Assembly: GCA_047975765.1 (NCBI GenBank)
Contig: JBKEEF010000023.1
Span: 1 to 44,820, forward strand
DNA length: 44,820 bases
DNA from: JAQWBS01 sp047975765
Lineage (GTDB): Bacteria; Pseudomonadota; Alphaproteobacteria; RF32; CAG-239
Direction: 5' to 3'
Below are positions 17,274 to 24,601 of this stretch, one piece after another. Made by a program: the position numbers and the translations under genes. Numbering within the stretch: position 1 is the stretch's first letter; every line of letters starts with the position of its first letter. The notes under the pieces are model-generated. The model was not told the DNA's origin and searched no databases. It saw only the letters and a list, made by a program, of their open reading frames with translations.

Positions 17274-17944
17274 TTCTTTTTCTCCTTAAAGTTTCCTTCG
17301 TTCAATAGAATGTTGGTTTTTCCTTTTAGAATTAAAGTTTTTGTATCGTTAATATACTCAAAGCCTTGTGCATTTAATTTGCCTAAATATCCGTCTCCTA
17401 CAATTTTTTGCTTGCCTTCTGCTGTTCCTTTTTTGAAGTCAAAAGTTGCATCTGAGGTTTCAATATCCATACCTTCGCTAAAAAAGAGTGTGATTTTTTC
17501 TTTGAGATTGAGCTGTTCACTTTCTTGATCAAAAAAACCAACATCAGATTTCACATCTATCCACGAATCATTTTTGGTTGTGATTTTGCCTTTAGGTTCA
17601 GCAAGTTTCACAATCTTTGAATTTTCTTCAATTTCATCAATATGTGGGGTGTCAAATTTTGAAATTTTATTATTGGCGTCAGTGATATAGAAAACAGTGT
17701 TTTCGATGTGAAGTTTTTCCATTTCACCTTTTTTTGGTTTAGTAATGTCAAACTTCAGCTCGTCTATCTCATTTTTCAATGATGGGAAAATGAGTAAAAG
17801 TCCAATGAAGAAAACACCAACAATTGGAAGGAAAGTTTTGGTAATTCTAACTCTTTTCGTATGGCGAATAATCTCATTCGGCTTCCCTTCTTCAGCAAGA
17901 GCTTCTTCATCAAAGAATGAATCTAATTTTTGTTTATCTAGCAA
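17270..17944 (-). CDS. lptC: LPS export protein LptC
   Basis: LptC is the bitopic inner-membrane partner of LptBFG that receives LPS and passes it to LptA. One membrane helix is visible near residues 37-55 (FLPIVGVFFIGLLLIFP), followed by a periplasmic OstA-like domain. The 224-residue length fits. The only start that keeps the membrane anchor at the N terminus is TTG 17944, one base after the kdsD stop, with GGAG in the end of kdsD. Confidence 0.9.
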   Translation of the reverse strand: MLDKQKLDSFFDEEALAEEGKPNEIIRHTKRVRITKTFLPIVGVFFIGLLLIFPSLKNEIDELKFDITKPKKGEMEKLHIENTVFYITDANNKISKFDTPHIDEIEENSKIVKLAEPKGKITTKNDSWIDVKSDVGFFDQESEQLNLKEKITLFFSEGMDIETSDATFDFKKGTAEGKQKIVGDGYLGKLNAQGFEYINDTKTLILKGKTNILLNEGNFKEKKK

Positions 17945-17945
17945 A

Positions 17946-18905
17946 CTATGCTACTCCCGCACGCAGACAGTCATGAAGGTGGATAACACCAACAGGTTTT
18001 CCATCTTTCAAAGCAAACAGTTGTGTGATTTTTTTGTCGTTCATCAGAGCCACTGCTTCTGCAGCCAGAACATCCGGAGAAATTGTTTTTGGAGATTTAG
18101 TCATAACATCAACAGGGTTCTTTGTGAGCATGTCTGAACTGATGATACGTCTTAAGTCACCATCTGTAATCATACCAAGGAGGTTGTTTTCTTTGTCAAC
18201 AATGCCGACGCAACCAAGCATTTTGGATGTCATAACAAGCAAAGCTTCTTGCATATTAGCGGTTTCTCTAACAAGAGGCATTTCGTTGCCTTTATGCATT
18301 AGGTCAGAAACTTTTTGAAGGATAGCACCGAGTTTTCCACCAGGGTGTCTTTGTTTGTAATCCGTCATAGAAAACCCTTTTCTTTCTAGAAGTGCAACAG
18401 CAAGAACATCTCCAAGTACAAGGGTTGCTGTTGTGGAAGATGTAGGAGCAAGTCCGAGAGGGCAAGCTTCTCCATTATTAGGAAGTTTAAGCAAAATATT
18501 TCCTGCTTTTGCAAGTGTACTTTCAGGGTTTTTTGTGATGGAAATAATCGGAATTCCGAATCTTTTGGAGAAAATAAGAATATCCGAGAGTTCTTTTGAT
18601 TCTCCACCGTTTGAAATGGCAATGACAACGTCATTTTTATCCAACATTCCCAAGTCGCCATGACTTGCTTCTGCTGGGTGAACAAAGAAAGAAGGAGCTC
18701 CAGTTGAAGCAAGTGTCGCTGCAATTTTCTTGCCGATATGTCCAGACTTACCCATACCTGTTACAATGATTTTTCCTGTTGTTTTTTCAAGAATATCAAG
18801 TGCTTGTGTTAAAGTTTCGTCAAAAGCATTTTCCATAACTCTTAGGGCTTCAACTTCTTTATCAATCGTGCGTTTTGCAGATTGAATATCTTTATTTTCA
18901 GACAT
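17946..18905 (-). CDS. kdsD: Arabinose-5-phosphate isomerase (KdsD/KpsF family)
   Basis: It converts ribulose 5-phosphate to arabinose 5-phosphate, the first committed step to Kdo for LPS. An SIS domain (about residues 30-165, with GMGKSGHIGKKIAATLASTG and HPAEASHGDLG) is followed by two CBS domains (about 205-262 and 270-319). ATG 18905 is preferred, with AAGGA 7 bp upstream; a TTG at 18911 sits too close to that site. It heads the minus-strand kdsD-lptC-lptA-lptB-rpoN unit, consistent with LPS synthesis feeding LPS transport. Confidence 0.95.
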   Translation of the reverse strand: MSENKDIQSAKRTIDKEVEALRVMENAFDETLTQALDILEKTTGKIIVTGMGKSGHIGKKIAATLASTGAPSFFVHPAEASHGDLGMLDKNDVVIAISNGGESKELSDILIFSKRFGIPIISITKNPESTLAKAGNILLKLPNNGEACPLGLAPTSSTTATLVLGDVLAVALLERKGFSMTDYKQRHPGGKLGAILQKVSDLMHKGNEMPLVRETANMQEALLVMTSKMLGCVGIVDKENNLLGMITDGDLRRIISSDMLTKNPVDVMTKSPKTISPDVLAAEAVALMNDKKITQLFALKDGKPVGVIHLHDCLRAGVA

Positions 18906-19113
18906 ATCCAATTCCTTACTCTATTAATAGACAAATAATGCCTAAAATTAGTCTTTTCTTCTCATTTTTGCAAGGGAATTTTATACTTATACAAAAATTG
19001 GCACAGTTTTTGATTTAAATAGACAACAAACTTTTTAGGTTGGTTGTTATTTCATAAAAATAAATAGCTTTATTCAAACTTAGAAATAAAGTTGTTTCGT
19101 CTGTAGAAAACTG

Positions 19114-19142
19114 TTGACTATTCAAAAGCTTGAGTCTATATT
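19114..19142 (+). promoter_or_regulatory. Strong sigma-70 promoter of the str operon
   Basis: TTGACT (19114-19119) and TATATT (19137-19142) are spaced by exactly 17 bp. Transcription should begin near 19149, giving a leader of about 150 nt to rpsL. The rest of the 397-bp gap between kdsD and rpsL (18906-19302) is AT-rich. It holds a near-match to a -24/-12 element at 18998-19013 and no open frame. Confidence 0.85.
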
Positions 19143-19149
19143 GCGACGA

Positions 19150-19302
19150 CTCAAAAGGGGTGGAATCTGCCCATGTTTTGAGCCTTATCTAAGAGATAAT
19201 CTCTTGATAATGTTAAGTTTTATAACGGTTTAAGCAAAGCGATTGGCGTTTTGCGAATCTGTTATATGTTGATTAAAAAATGTAATATTTAAGGAAAAAG
19301 TG
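19150..19302 (+). promoter_or_regulatory. Structured 5' leader of the str operon
   Basis: About 150 untranslated nucleotides contain three hairpins. First, CTCAAAA with TTTTGAG (about 19150-19185) encloses a GGGG/CCC-rich loop. Second, AAGAGA with TCTCTT lies at about 19191-19206. Third, a two-tier stem has TATAACGG (19221-19228) pairing with CTGTTATA (19259-19266) and, inside, GCAAAGCG (19234-19241) pairing with CGTTTTGC (19247-19254). The rpsL ribosome-binding site AAGGA follows at 19291. Such a leader could be an autoregulatory ribosomal-protein binding site. In E. coli, S7 acts between rpsL and rpsG instead. The function here is inference. Confidence 0.5.
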
Positions 19303-19674
19303 ATGCCTACAATTAATCAGTTAATTCGTAAATCACGAACACCAAAAACTACAAGAAACAAAGTTCCGGCTTTGAAAGCTTGTCCACAAAAACGCGGTGT
19401 TTGTACTAGGGTTTATACAACTACCCCTAAGAAACCAAACTCAGCTTTGCGTAAAGTGGCACGCGTTCGTCTAACTAACGGCTTTGAAGTAATCAGCTAT
19501 ATCCCTGGTGAAGGTCATAACTTGCAAGAACACTCAGTGGTGCTGATTAGAGGAGGCCGTGTAAAAGACTTACCTGGTGTTCGCTATCATATAATTCGCG
19601 GTACTTTGGATACTCAAGGTATTGCTAAACGTCGTCAACGTCGTTCGCTATACGGCGCTAAAAGACCTAAATAG
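19303..19674 (+). CDS. rpsL: 30S ribosomal protein S12 (uS12)
   Basis: S12 lies at the decoding centre and controls accuracy. At 123 residues it is full length. TTPKKPNSALRK carries K43 and RVKDLPGVRYH carries K88; both are the wild-type lysines that confer streptomycin sensitivity in other bacteria. ATG 19303 is the start; the GTG at 19300 just before it is in frame but badly placed. It is the first gene of the str operon. Confidence 0.99.
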   Translation: MPTINQLIRKSRTPKTTRNKVPALKACPQKRGVCTRVYTTTPKKPNSALRKVARVRLTNGFEVISYIPGEGHNLQEHSVVLIRGGRVKDLPGVRYHIIRGTLDTQGIAKRRQRRSLYGAKRPK

Positions 19675-19686
19675 GAGAAAAAGGTA

Positions 19687-20157
19687 ATGTCACGTCGTCA
19701 TAGAGCAGAAAAAAGACAAGTACTACCAGACGCTAAGTATGGTGATAAAGTAGTAACTAAATTTATGAATAATATTATGGAACATGGTAAGAAAGCAGTT
19801 GCAGAAAAAATCGTGTATGATGCTTTCGATATTATGGCTTCTAAATCTAAACAAGATGCTTTGAAAGTGTTCACTGAAGCACTCGAAAACGTTAAGCCTT
19901 TGCTTGAAGTTCGTTCCCGCCGTGTTGGTGGTGCGACTTATCAAGTTCCTGTTGAAGTTAGAGCTGAACGCCGTCAAGCTTTGGCAATCCGTTGGATTGT
20001 TGCTGCGGCTCAAAAACGTTCAGAAACAACAATGACTGAAAGAGTTGCTAACGAATTGCTTGATGCATTCGCTAACCGTGGTTCAGCTGTTAAAAAACGT
20101 GAAGATACTCACAAAATGGCTGAAGCTAATAAAGCTTTCTCTCACTACAAATTCTAA
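19687..20157 (+). CDS. rpsG: 30S ribosomal protein S7 (uS7)
   Basis: S7 nucleates assembly of the 30S head by binding the 3' major domain of 16S rRNA. The 156-residue product has the N-terminal MSRRHRAEKR start and the conserved LLEVRSRRVGGATYQVPVEV region. The ATG follows rpsL by 12 bp behind AGGAGAAAAAGG. The TAA lies inside the first arm of the palindromic element that fills the gap to fusA. Confidence 0.99.
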   Translation: MSRRHRAEKRQVLPDAKYGDKVVTKFMNNIMEHGKKAVAEKIVYDAFDIMASKSKQDALKVFTEALENVKPLLEVRSRRVGGATYQVPVEVRAERRQALAIRWIVAAAQKRSETTMTERVANELLDAFANRGSAVKKREDTHKMAEANKAFSHYKF

Positions 20158-20290
20158 AAAGCTTGTATTTTGGCTTTTTAGTACAGATTTTACGGAGTTG
20201 AGAAAAATTTATGTAGCTATTTGTACATCAAAATTTTTCTTACTCCTGAGATCTTACTACAAAGCTCAAACTTCAAACTTTTTGTTGGTT
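20154..20290. repeat. Intergenic palindromic repeat, copy A (rpsG-fusA gap)
   Basis: The unit opens with a 9-bp hairpin, CTAAAAAGC (20154-20162) with GCTTTTTAG (20173-20181). A long imperfect palindrome follows (20194-20246) with three paired tiers: GGAGT with ACTCC, AGAAAAATT with AATTTTTCT, and ATGTA with TACAT. It closes with a CTCAAACTTCAAAC tract. The same order of elements, with similar sequence, recurs after tuf at 23661-23793. It lies in the transcript between rpsG and fusA and could act as a processing or attenuation site. Confidence 0.7.
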
Positions 20291-20322
20291 TAAAAAACTA
20301 AAAAAAATAGGAAAACAAAACA

Positions 20323-22401
20323 ATGGCTCGTACACATAAACTGGAAATGTACAGAAACATCGGTATCATGGCTCACATTGATGCTGGTAAAACAACGACC
20401 ACTGAGCGTATCTTGTTTTACACTGGTCGTTCGCACAAAGTTGGGGAAACTCACGATGGTGCAGCAACAATGGACTGGATGGAACAAGAACAAGAAAGAG
20501 GTATTACAATTACTTCTGCGGCAACTACTTGCTACTGGAAAAATCACCGTGTTAACATCATTGATACTCCGGGACACGTTGACTTCACAATTGAAGTTGA
20601 ACGTTCACTCCGCGTTCTCGATGGTGCTGTAACCGTATTTGACTCAGTTGCTGGTGTTGAACCACAATCTGAAACAGTTTGGAGACAAGCTGATAAATAT
20701 AATGTTCCTCGTATTTGTTTCTGCAACAAAATGGACAGAATCGGTGCAAACTTCTATCGTTGTATTGATATGATTCATGACCGTCTTGGTGCAAGAGCAA
20801 TGCCTATCCAACTTCCTATTGGTGCTGAAGCTGAATTCAGAGGCGTTATCGATTTGGTAAATAATAATGCTATTATTTATACTGGTGATACTCCTGATTC
20901 TCCAATTGAAGTTAAAGAAATTCCTGCTGAATTTGCAGCAGATGCCGCAAAATACCGTTCAGAACTAGTTGAAATGGCTGTTGAACAAGATGACAAAGCT
21001 ATGGAAGACTATTTGGAAGGAAAAGAAATTACTGTTGAAAGATTGAAAAAATGTATCCGTAAAGGTACTTTGGCTCAAGATTTCGTTCCTGTTCTTTGCG
21101 GAACAGCTTTCAAAAACAAAGGTGTTCAACCTTTGCTTGATGCAGTAATTGACTATCTTCCATCTCCTATGGATATCCCTGCAATTGATGGTATCAACCC
21201 AAATACAGATGCTGAAGAAGAAAGACATCCTACAGATAATGAACCATTATCTGCTTTGGCGTTCAAAATTATGAACGACCCATTTGTTGGCTCTTTGACA
21301 TTTACTCGTATTTATTCTGGTACTTTAGAAGCTGGTTCATATATCTATAACTCAGTTAAAGATAAAAAAGAAAGAGTTGGTCGTATGCTTTTGATGCACG
21401 CAAACAAACGTGAAGAACTAAAAGAAGCACACGCTGGTGATATCGTAGCTCTTGCTGGTTTGAAAGATACAACAACTGGTGATACACTTTGTGATTCATC
21501 TAAACCAATTATCTTGGAAAGAATGGAATTCCCAGATCCAGTTATTGAACTTGCTGTTGAACCAAAAACTAAAGCTGACGTTGAAAAAATGGGCTTGGCA
21601 TTGTCTCGTTTGGCAATGGAAGATCCATCATTCCGCGTTTCAACTGACCAAGACAGTGGTCAAACAATCATTAAAGGTATGGGTGAACTTCACCTTGAAA
21701 TTTTGGTTGATAGACTTCGTCGTGAATTCAAAGTTGAAGCTAATATTGGTGAACCACAAGTGGCTTACCGTGAAACAATCACAAAACCTGCTGATATTGA
21801 CTATACTCACAAGAAACAATCTGGTGGTGCTGGTCAGTTCGCGAAAGTTAAAATCAAATTCGAACCAATCGAAGGTTATACTGGATTTGAATTCGTTAAT
21901 AGCGTCGTTGGTGGTAACGTTCCTAAAGAATACATCCCTGGTGTTGAAAAAGGTTTGCGTACAGCTATGGATACTGGTGCAATTGCCGGCTACCCTGTGA
22001 CTGGTGTTAAAGCAACTCTTTACGATGGTGCGTACCATGATGTCGACTCTAACGTTATGTGTTTTGAAATTGCTGCTCGTGCTGCCTTCAGAGAAGGTAT
22101 GCGTGAAGCTGATGCGAGACTTCTTGAACCAATCATGAAAGTTGAAGTGGTTACACCTGAAGAATATATGGGCGATGTAATCGGTGACTTGAACTCTCGT
22201 CGTGGTTTGGTTAACGGAATGGATCAAAGAGGAAATGCTAAAGTTGTTAACGCTCATGTGCCTTTGGCTAACATGTTTGGTTATGTTAACTCTCTTCGTT
22301 CCCTTTCACAAGGTCGTGCTCAGTTTACTATGGAATTCCACCACTATGCGGAAGTTCCAAGAGATGTAGCTGAAGCAATTAAGGCGAAACACGGAAAATA
22401 A
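20323..22401 (+). CDS. fusA: Elongation factor G
   Basis: EF-G is the GTPase that drives translocation on the ribosome. The 692-residue, five-domain protein has the P-loop AHIDAGKTT at about residues 17-25, DTPGHVDF and CNKMDRIG in the G domain, and the domain IV/V regions including GGAGQFAKV. The valine codons are mostly GTT, unlike tuf next door. An AATAGGAAAAC ribosome-binding region precedes the ATG. Confidence 0.99.
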   Translation: MARTHKLEMYRNIGIMAHIDAGKTTTTERILFYTGRSHKVGETHDGAATMDWMEQEQERGITITSAATTCYWKNHRVNIIDTPGHVDFTIEVERSLRVLDGAVTVFDSVAGVEPQSETVWRQADKYNVPRICFCNKMDRIGANFYRCIDMIHDRLGARAMPIQLPIGAEAEFRGVIDLVNNNAIIYTGDTPDSPIEVKEIPAEFAADAAKYRSELVEMAVEQDDKAMEDYLEGKEITVERLKKCIRKGTLAQDFVPVLCGTAFKNKGVQPLLDAVIDYLPSPMDIPAIDGINPNTDAEEERHPTDNEPLSALAFKIMNDPFVGSLTFTRIYSGTLEAGSYIYNSVKDKKERVGRMLLMHANKREELKEAHAGDIVALAGLKDTTTGDTLCDSSKPIILERMEFPDPVIELAVEPKTKADVEKMGLALSRLAMEDPSFRVSTDQDSGQTIIKGMGELHLEILVDRLRREFKVEANIGEPQVAYRETITKPADIDYTHKKQSGGAGQFAKVKIKFEPIEGYTGFEFVNSVVGGNVPKEYIPGVEKGLRTAMDTGAIAGYPVTGVKATLYDGAYHDVDSNVMCFEIAARAAFREGMREADARLLEPIMKVEVVTPEEYMGDVIGDLNSRRGLVNGMDQRGNAKVVNAHVPLANMFGYVNSLRSLSQGRAQFTMEFHHYAEVPRDVAEAIKAKHGK

Positions 22402-22410
22402 TTAATTCTG

Positions 22411-22433
22411 CGGGGTGGGGAACACCTGCCCCG
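22411..22433 (+). promoter_or_regulatory. GC-rich hairpin in the fusA-tuf gap
   Basis: CGGGG (22411-22415) pairs with CCCCG (22429-22433), with an alternative inner GGTG/CACC pairing. The hairpin is much richer in G+C than its surroundings and sits 35 bp upstream of the tuf ATG. It may be an attenuator, an mRNA processing site, or a 3'-end barrier for the fusA transcript. No long T tract follows, so full termination is doubtful. Confidence 0.45.
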
Positions 22434-22468
22434 TTTATATAACAATTTGCTTTTTGGAGAAAATTAAA

Positions 22469-23659
22469 ATGGCAAAAGAGAAATTTGAGCGTAATAAACC
22501 TCACTGTAACATAGGAACGATTGGTCACGTTGACCACGGTAAGACAACATTGACAGCAGCGATTACAAAAATCATGGCTGAACAAGGCGGCGGAGCATTT
22601 GTAGACTATGCAAATATTGATAAAGCCCCTGAAGAAAGAGCACGTGGTATCACTATTTCTACATCACACGTAGAATATGAAACAAAGAACCGTCACTATG
22701 CACACGTAGACTGTCCAGGACACGCTGACTATGTAAAAAACATGATTACAGGTGCGGCACAAATGGATGGTGGTATTTTGGTAGTATCATCAGCAGATGG
22801 TCCAATGCCACAAACACGTGAACACATTTTGTTGGCACGTCAAGTAGGTGTACCAGCGTTGGTAGTGTTTATGAACAAAGTAGACCAAGTAGACGATGAA
22901 GAATTGTTGGAACTCGTTGAAATGGAAATCAGAGATTTGTTGAGTTCATATGAATTCCCTGGCGACGAAATTCCAGTAGTAAAAGGTTCTGCCTTGGCAG
23001 CATTGGAAGACAAGACACCAGAAATTGGTAAGAATGCAATTATCGCGTTGATGGATGCAGTAGATGCATATATTCCACAACCAGAAAGAGCAGTAGACAA
23101 ACCATTCTTGATGCCAATTGAAGACGTATTTTCAATTTCAGGTCGTGGAACAGTGGTAACAGGTCGTGTTGAACGTGGTATCATTAAAGTTGGCGACGAA
23201 ATAGAAATCGTAGGTATTAAACCAACAGTAAAAACAACATGTACAGGTATCGAAATGTTCCGTAAGTTGTTGGATAGCGGTCAAGCAGGTGATAACGTAG
23301 GTGTATTGCTTCGTGGAACAAAGAGAGAAGATGTTGAACGTGGACAAGTATTGGCAGCGACTGGTACAATTACGCCACACACAAGCTTCAACGGCGAATG
23401 CTATATCTTGAACAAAGATGAAGGTGGTCGTCATACTCCATTCTTCGGTAACTACCGTCCACAATTCTACTTCAGAACAACAGACGTAACTGGCGCGATT
23501 GAACTTCCAGCAGGAACAGAAATGGTAATGCCTGGTGACAACGTAACAATTACAGTAAACTTGATTCACCCAATTGCTATGGACGAAGGTCTTCGTTTTG
23601 CGATCCGTGAAGGTGGTAGAACTGTTGGTGCCGGTGTGGTTGCTAAAATCTTGAAATAG
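22469..23659 (+). CDS. tuf: Elongation factor Tu
   Basis: EF-Tu delivers aminoacyl-tRNA to the A site as a GTP complex. The 396-residue protein starts MAKEKFERNKPH. It has P-loop GHVDHGKT (residues 19-26), DCPGHADY, NKVD, and complete domains 2 and 3. The start is ATG 22469 behind TTTTGGAGAAAA; the open frame extends upstream but only through the fusA-tuf gap. Valine is coded mainly by GTA (26 of 36 by my count), in contrast to the GTT preference of fusA. Confidence 0.99.
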   Translation: MAKEKFERNKPHCNIGTIGHVDHGKTTLTAAITKIMAEQGGGAFVDYANIDKAPEERARGITISTSHVEYETKNRHYAHVDCPGHADYVKNMITGAAQMDGGILVVSSADGPMPQTREHILLARQVGVPALVVFMNKVDQVDDEELLELVEMEIRDLLSSYEFPGDEIPVVKGSALAALEDKTPEIGKNAIIALMDAVDAYIPQPERAVDKPFLMPIEDVFSISGRGTVVTGRVERGIIKVGDEIEIVGIKPTVKTTCTGIEMFRKLLDSGQAGDNVGVLLRGTKREDVERGQVLAATGTITPHTSFNGECYILNKDEGGRHTPFFGNYRPQFYFRTTDVTGAIELPAGTEMVMPGDNVTITVNLIHPIAMDEGLRFAIREGGRTVGAGVVAKILK

Positions 23660-23660
23660 T

Positions 23661-23793
23661 CTAAAGCTTCGTATTTTAGATTATTAATACAGAAAATACA
23701 AGAAAGAGAAAAATTCATGTACTTTATGTGTACACTAAAATTTTTCTCTTTCTTTTTTTCTTATTACTAATCTCAAACTCCAAAGCTTTGAGG
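23661..23793. repeat. Intergenic palindromic repeat, copy B1 (after tuf)
   Basis: The unit opens with TCTAAA pairing with TTTAGA (23660-23680). The main palindrome has perfect 16-bp arms, 23700-23715 and 23739-23754, around an inner TGTAC/GTACA stem (23718-23722 with 23730-23734). It ends with CTCAAA/TTTGAG (23772-23792). The T-rich tract after the main hairpin makes it a plausible tuf terminator. Order and sequence match copy A after rpsG. Confidence 0.72.
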
Positions 23794-23799
23794 ATGATG

Positions 23800-23870
23800 T
23801 ACTTTTAAGTTTTTTTCCTCGTGTACTTTATGTGTTGTACATTTCGTTCAAAACTTAAGGCGTAGCCCAC
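23800..23870. repeat. Intergenic palindromic repeat, copy B3 (after tuf)
   Basis: Arms TTAAGTTTT (23805-23813) and AAAACTTAA (23850-23858) surround an inner TGTAC/GTACA stem (23822-23826 with 23837-23841). The loop shares the 13-mer TGTACTTTATGTG with copy B1. The right side, from TTCGTTCAAAA to CGTAGC, matches the copy after rpoA base-for-base in spacing. Confidence 0.65.
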
Positions 23871-23897
23871 ACAATTTATATAACTTTAATTAGTTAG

Positions 23898-23929
23898 AAA
23901 GAGCTCTTCAATCGAAGAGCTCTTTTTTT
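23898..23929 (+). terminator. Intrinsic terminator after tuf
   Basis: A perfect 12-bp stem AAAGAGCTCTTC with GAAGAGCTCTTT has an AATC loop and runs directly into T residues. It closes the str operon and separates it from the accessory island. Confidence 0.9.
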
Positions 23930-23973
23930 AGGAATATTGTAATTAATGATAACAAAAGTTGACTTTTTATAAG

Positions 23974-24001
23974 TTGACTTCATGGAGGTAACCGTTAAGA
24001 T
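23974..24001 (+). promoter_or_regulatory. Possible promoter for the small ORF at 24054
   Basis: TTGACT (23974-23979) and TAAGAT (23996-24001) are spaced by 16 bp. A second TTGACT lies 15 bp upstream as part of a direct repeat, AGTTGACTT. Weak evidence. Confidence 0.3.
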
Positions 24002-24053
24002 TAGTTTCATAAATCTATTATTTTATAATTATTAACTCCTAAATTTTATTGTC

Positions 24054-24212
24054 ATGAAAACAACTGAAGAATGTACATCTAATGTAAATTATTACCCTAG
24101 CACCGAATGGGGAGATGAGCACGAACTGAATGTTCTATTTAGAAATTCTCAACAGAAAACTTCCTGAGCTCAACAAGAAGAGCTTGCTGACCAAGTTGGA
24201 GATTATAACTAA
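24054..24212 (+). pseudogene. Small ORF split by an in-frame TGA (remnant or chance)
   Basis: From ATG 24054 the frame encodes 37 residues (beginning MKTTEECTSNVNYYP), then TGA at 24165-24167, then 14 further codons in the same frame (AQQEELADQVGDYN) to TAA 24210-24212. There is no Shine-Dalgarno sequence. Promoter-like hexamers lie upstream and a strong terminator downstream, so the segment has the outline of a transcription unit. It may be a decayed small gene, a small RNA, or coincidence. Genome-wide TGA-as-tryptophan recoding is excluded because phoH and nadE end in TGA. Confidence 0.25.
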
Positions 24213-24236
24213 TTCTCTTTTTTGAAAATGACCATT

Positions 24237-24278
24237 AAAAAAACCTATTAGCGCATTTAAGCTCTAATAGGTTTTTTT
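24237..24278. terminator. Bidirectional intrinsic terminator
   Basis: A 15-bp stem, seven A then CCTATTAG pairing with CTAATAGG then seven T, has a 12-nt loop. It ends the small plus-strand unit and also lies just past the minus-strand stop at 24298. The rest of the 638-bp gap between tuf and the minus-strand gene is described by the entries from 23661 onward. Confidence 0.88.
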
Positions 24279-24297
24279 ATGTTTGATAAGATTATCA

Positions 24298-24567
24298 TTA
24301 AAGATAATCAAGAACTTCAAACTCAGCTCTCAAGGATGTATATCTGAGTTCAGTTTTTGCGTCGATAACTTCATACTCATCCTTTGAAATCCAGCCGATA
24401 ATTTCTTGTGGTGGCTTGCTTTCGTCAGGTTCTTTGATAGAAATTTTTGCTAGAAAGAAGGGCTGATAATTTTTAGAAAATTTTTGAGCTTCTTCTTCTG
24501 TTTTAATTCTCAAATCTGCAAGGATTTCATCTAATGAAATAGTTGCTTTTGCGAAGTTTGGTTCCAT
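24298..24567 (-). CDS. Orphan small protein, unknown function
   Basis: An 89-residue acidic protein with no recognised domain, signal peptide or membrane segment. It mixes predicted helix (ISLDEILADLRIKTEEEAQK) with strand-like stretches (PFFLAKISI, EIIGWISKDEYEV, SLRAEFEVL). It has no Shine-Dalgarno sequence before the ATG, unlike most genes here, but does have a TTGACA/TAGACT promoter upstream and a good terminator. It sits in the accessory island between tuf and the NAD operon, divergent from nadM. Confidence 0.6.
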   Translation of the reverse strand: MEPNFAKATISLDEILADLRIKTEEEAQKFSKNYQPFFLAKISIKEPDESKPPQEIIGWISKDEYEVIDAKTELRYTSLRAEFEVLDYL

Positions 24568-24601
24568 AGTTATAAAGTTTTAATAATAAATGTATGAAAT
24601 T

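Noticed and set aside
19021..19060. Imperfect hairpin (GACAACAAAC with GTTGGTTGTT) upstream of the str promoter
   Set aside because: It has a mismatch, no T tract in the right place and no gene ending nearby on the plus strand; probably incidental in AT-rich DNA.
21479..22000. A 173-codon same-strand frame inside fusA in another phase
   Set aside because: EF-G is clearly encoded in the overlapping frame; the alternative product is a repetitive leucine/lysine/serine mix with no family resemblance.
21640..22257. A 205-codon open frame antisense to fusA
   Set aside because: It lies wholly inside fusA on the other strand, is rich in Phe, Ser, Thr and Asn as expected from reverse-complemented GAA/GTT/GGT codons, and has no ribosome-binding site.
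23138..23569. A 143-codon open frame antisense to tuf
   Set aside because: It is the reverse-strand shadow of tuf, cysteine- and tyrosine-rich from its GTA and ACA codons, with no signals for expression.
24054..24212. Recoding of TGA as tryptophan to explain the interrupted mini-ORF
   Set aside because: TGA is used as a normal stop by phoH and nadE, and tryptophan is coded by TGG throughout, so genome-wide recoding is excluded.
24457..24466. Another GGGCT-type match to the loop of the NAD leader motif
   Set aside because: It lies inside the coding sequence of the minus-strand orphan gene and lacks both the flanking stem and the AGCC hairpin.
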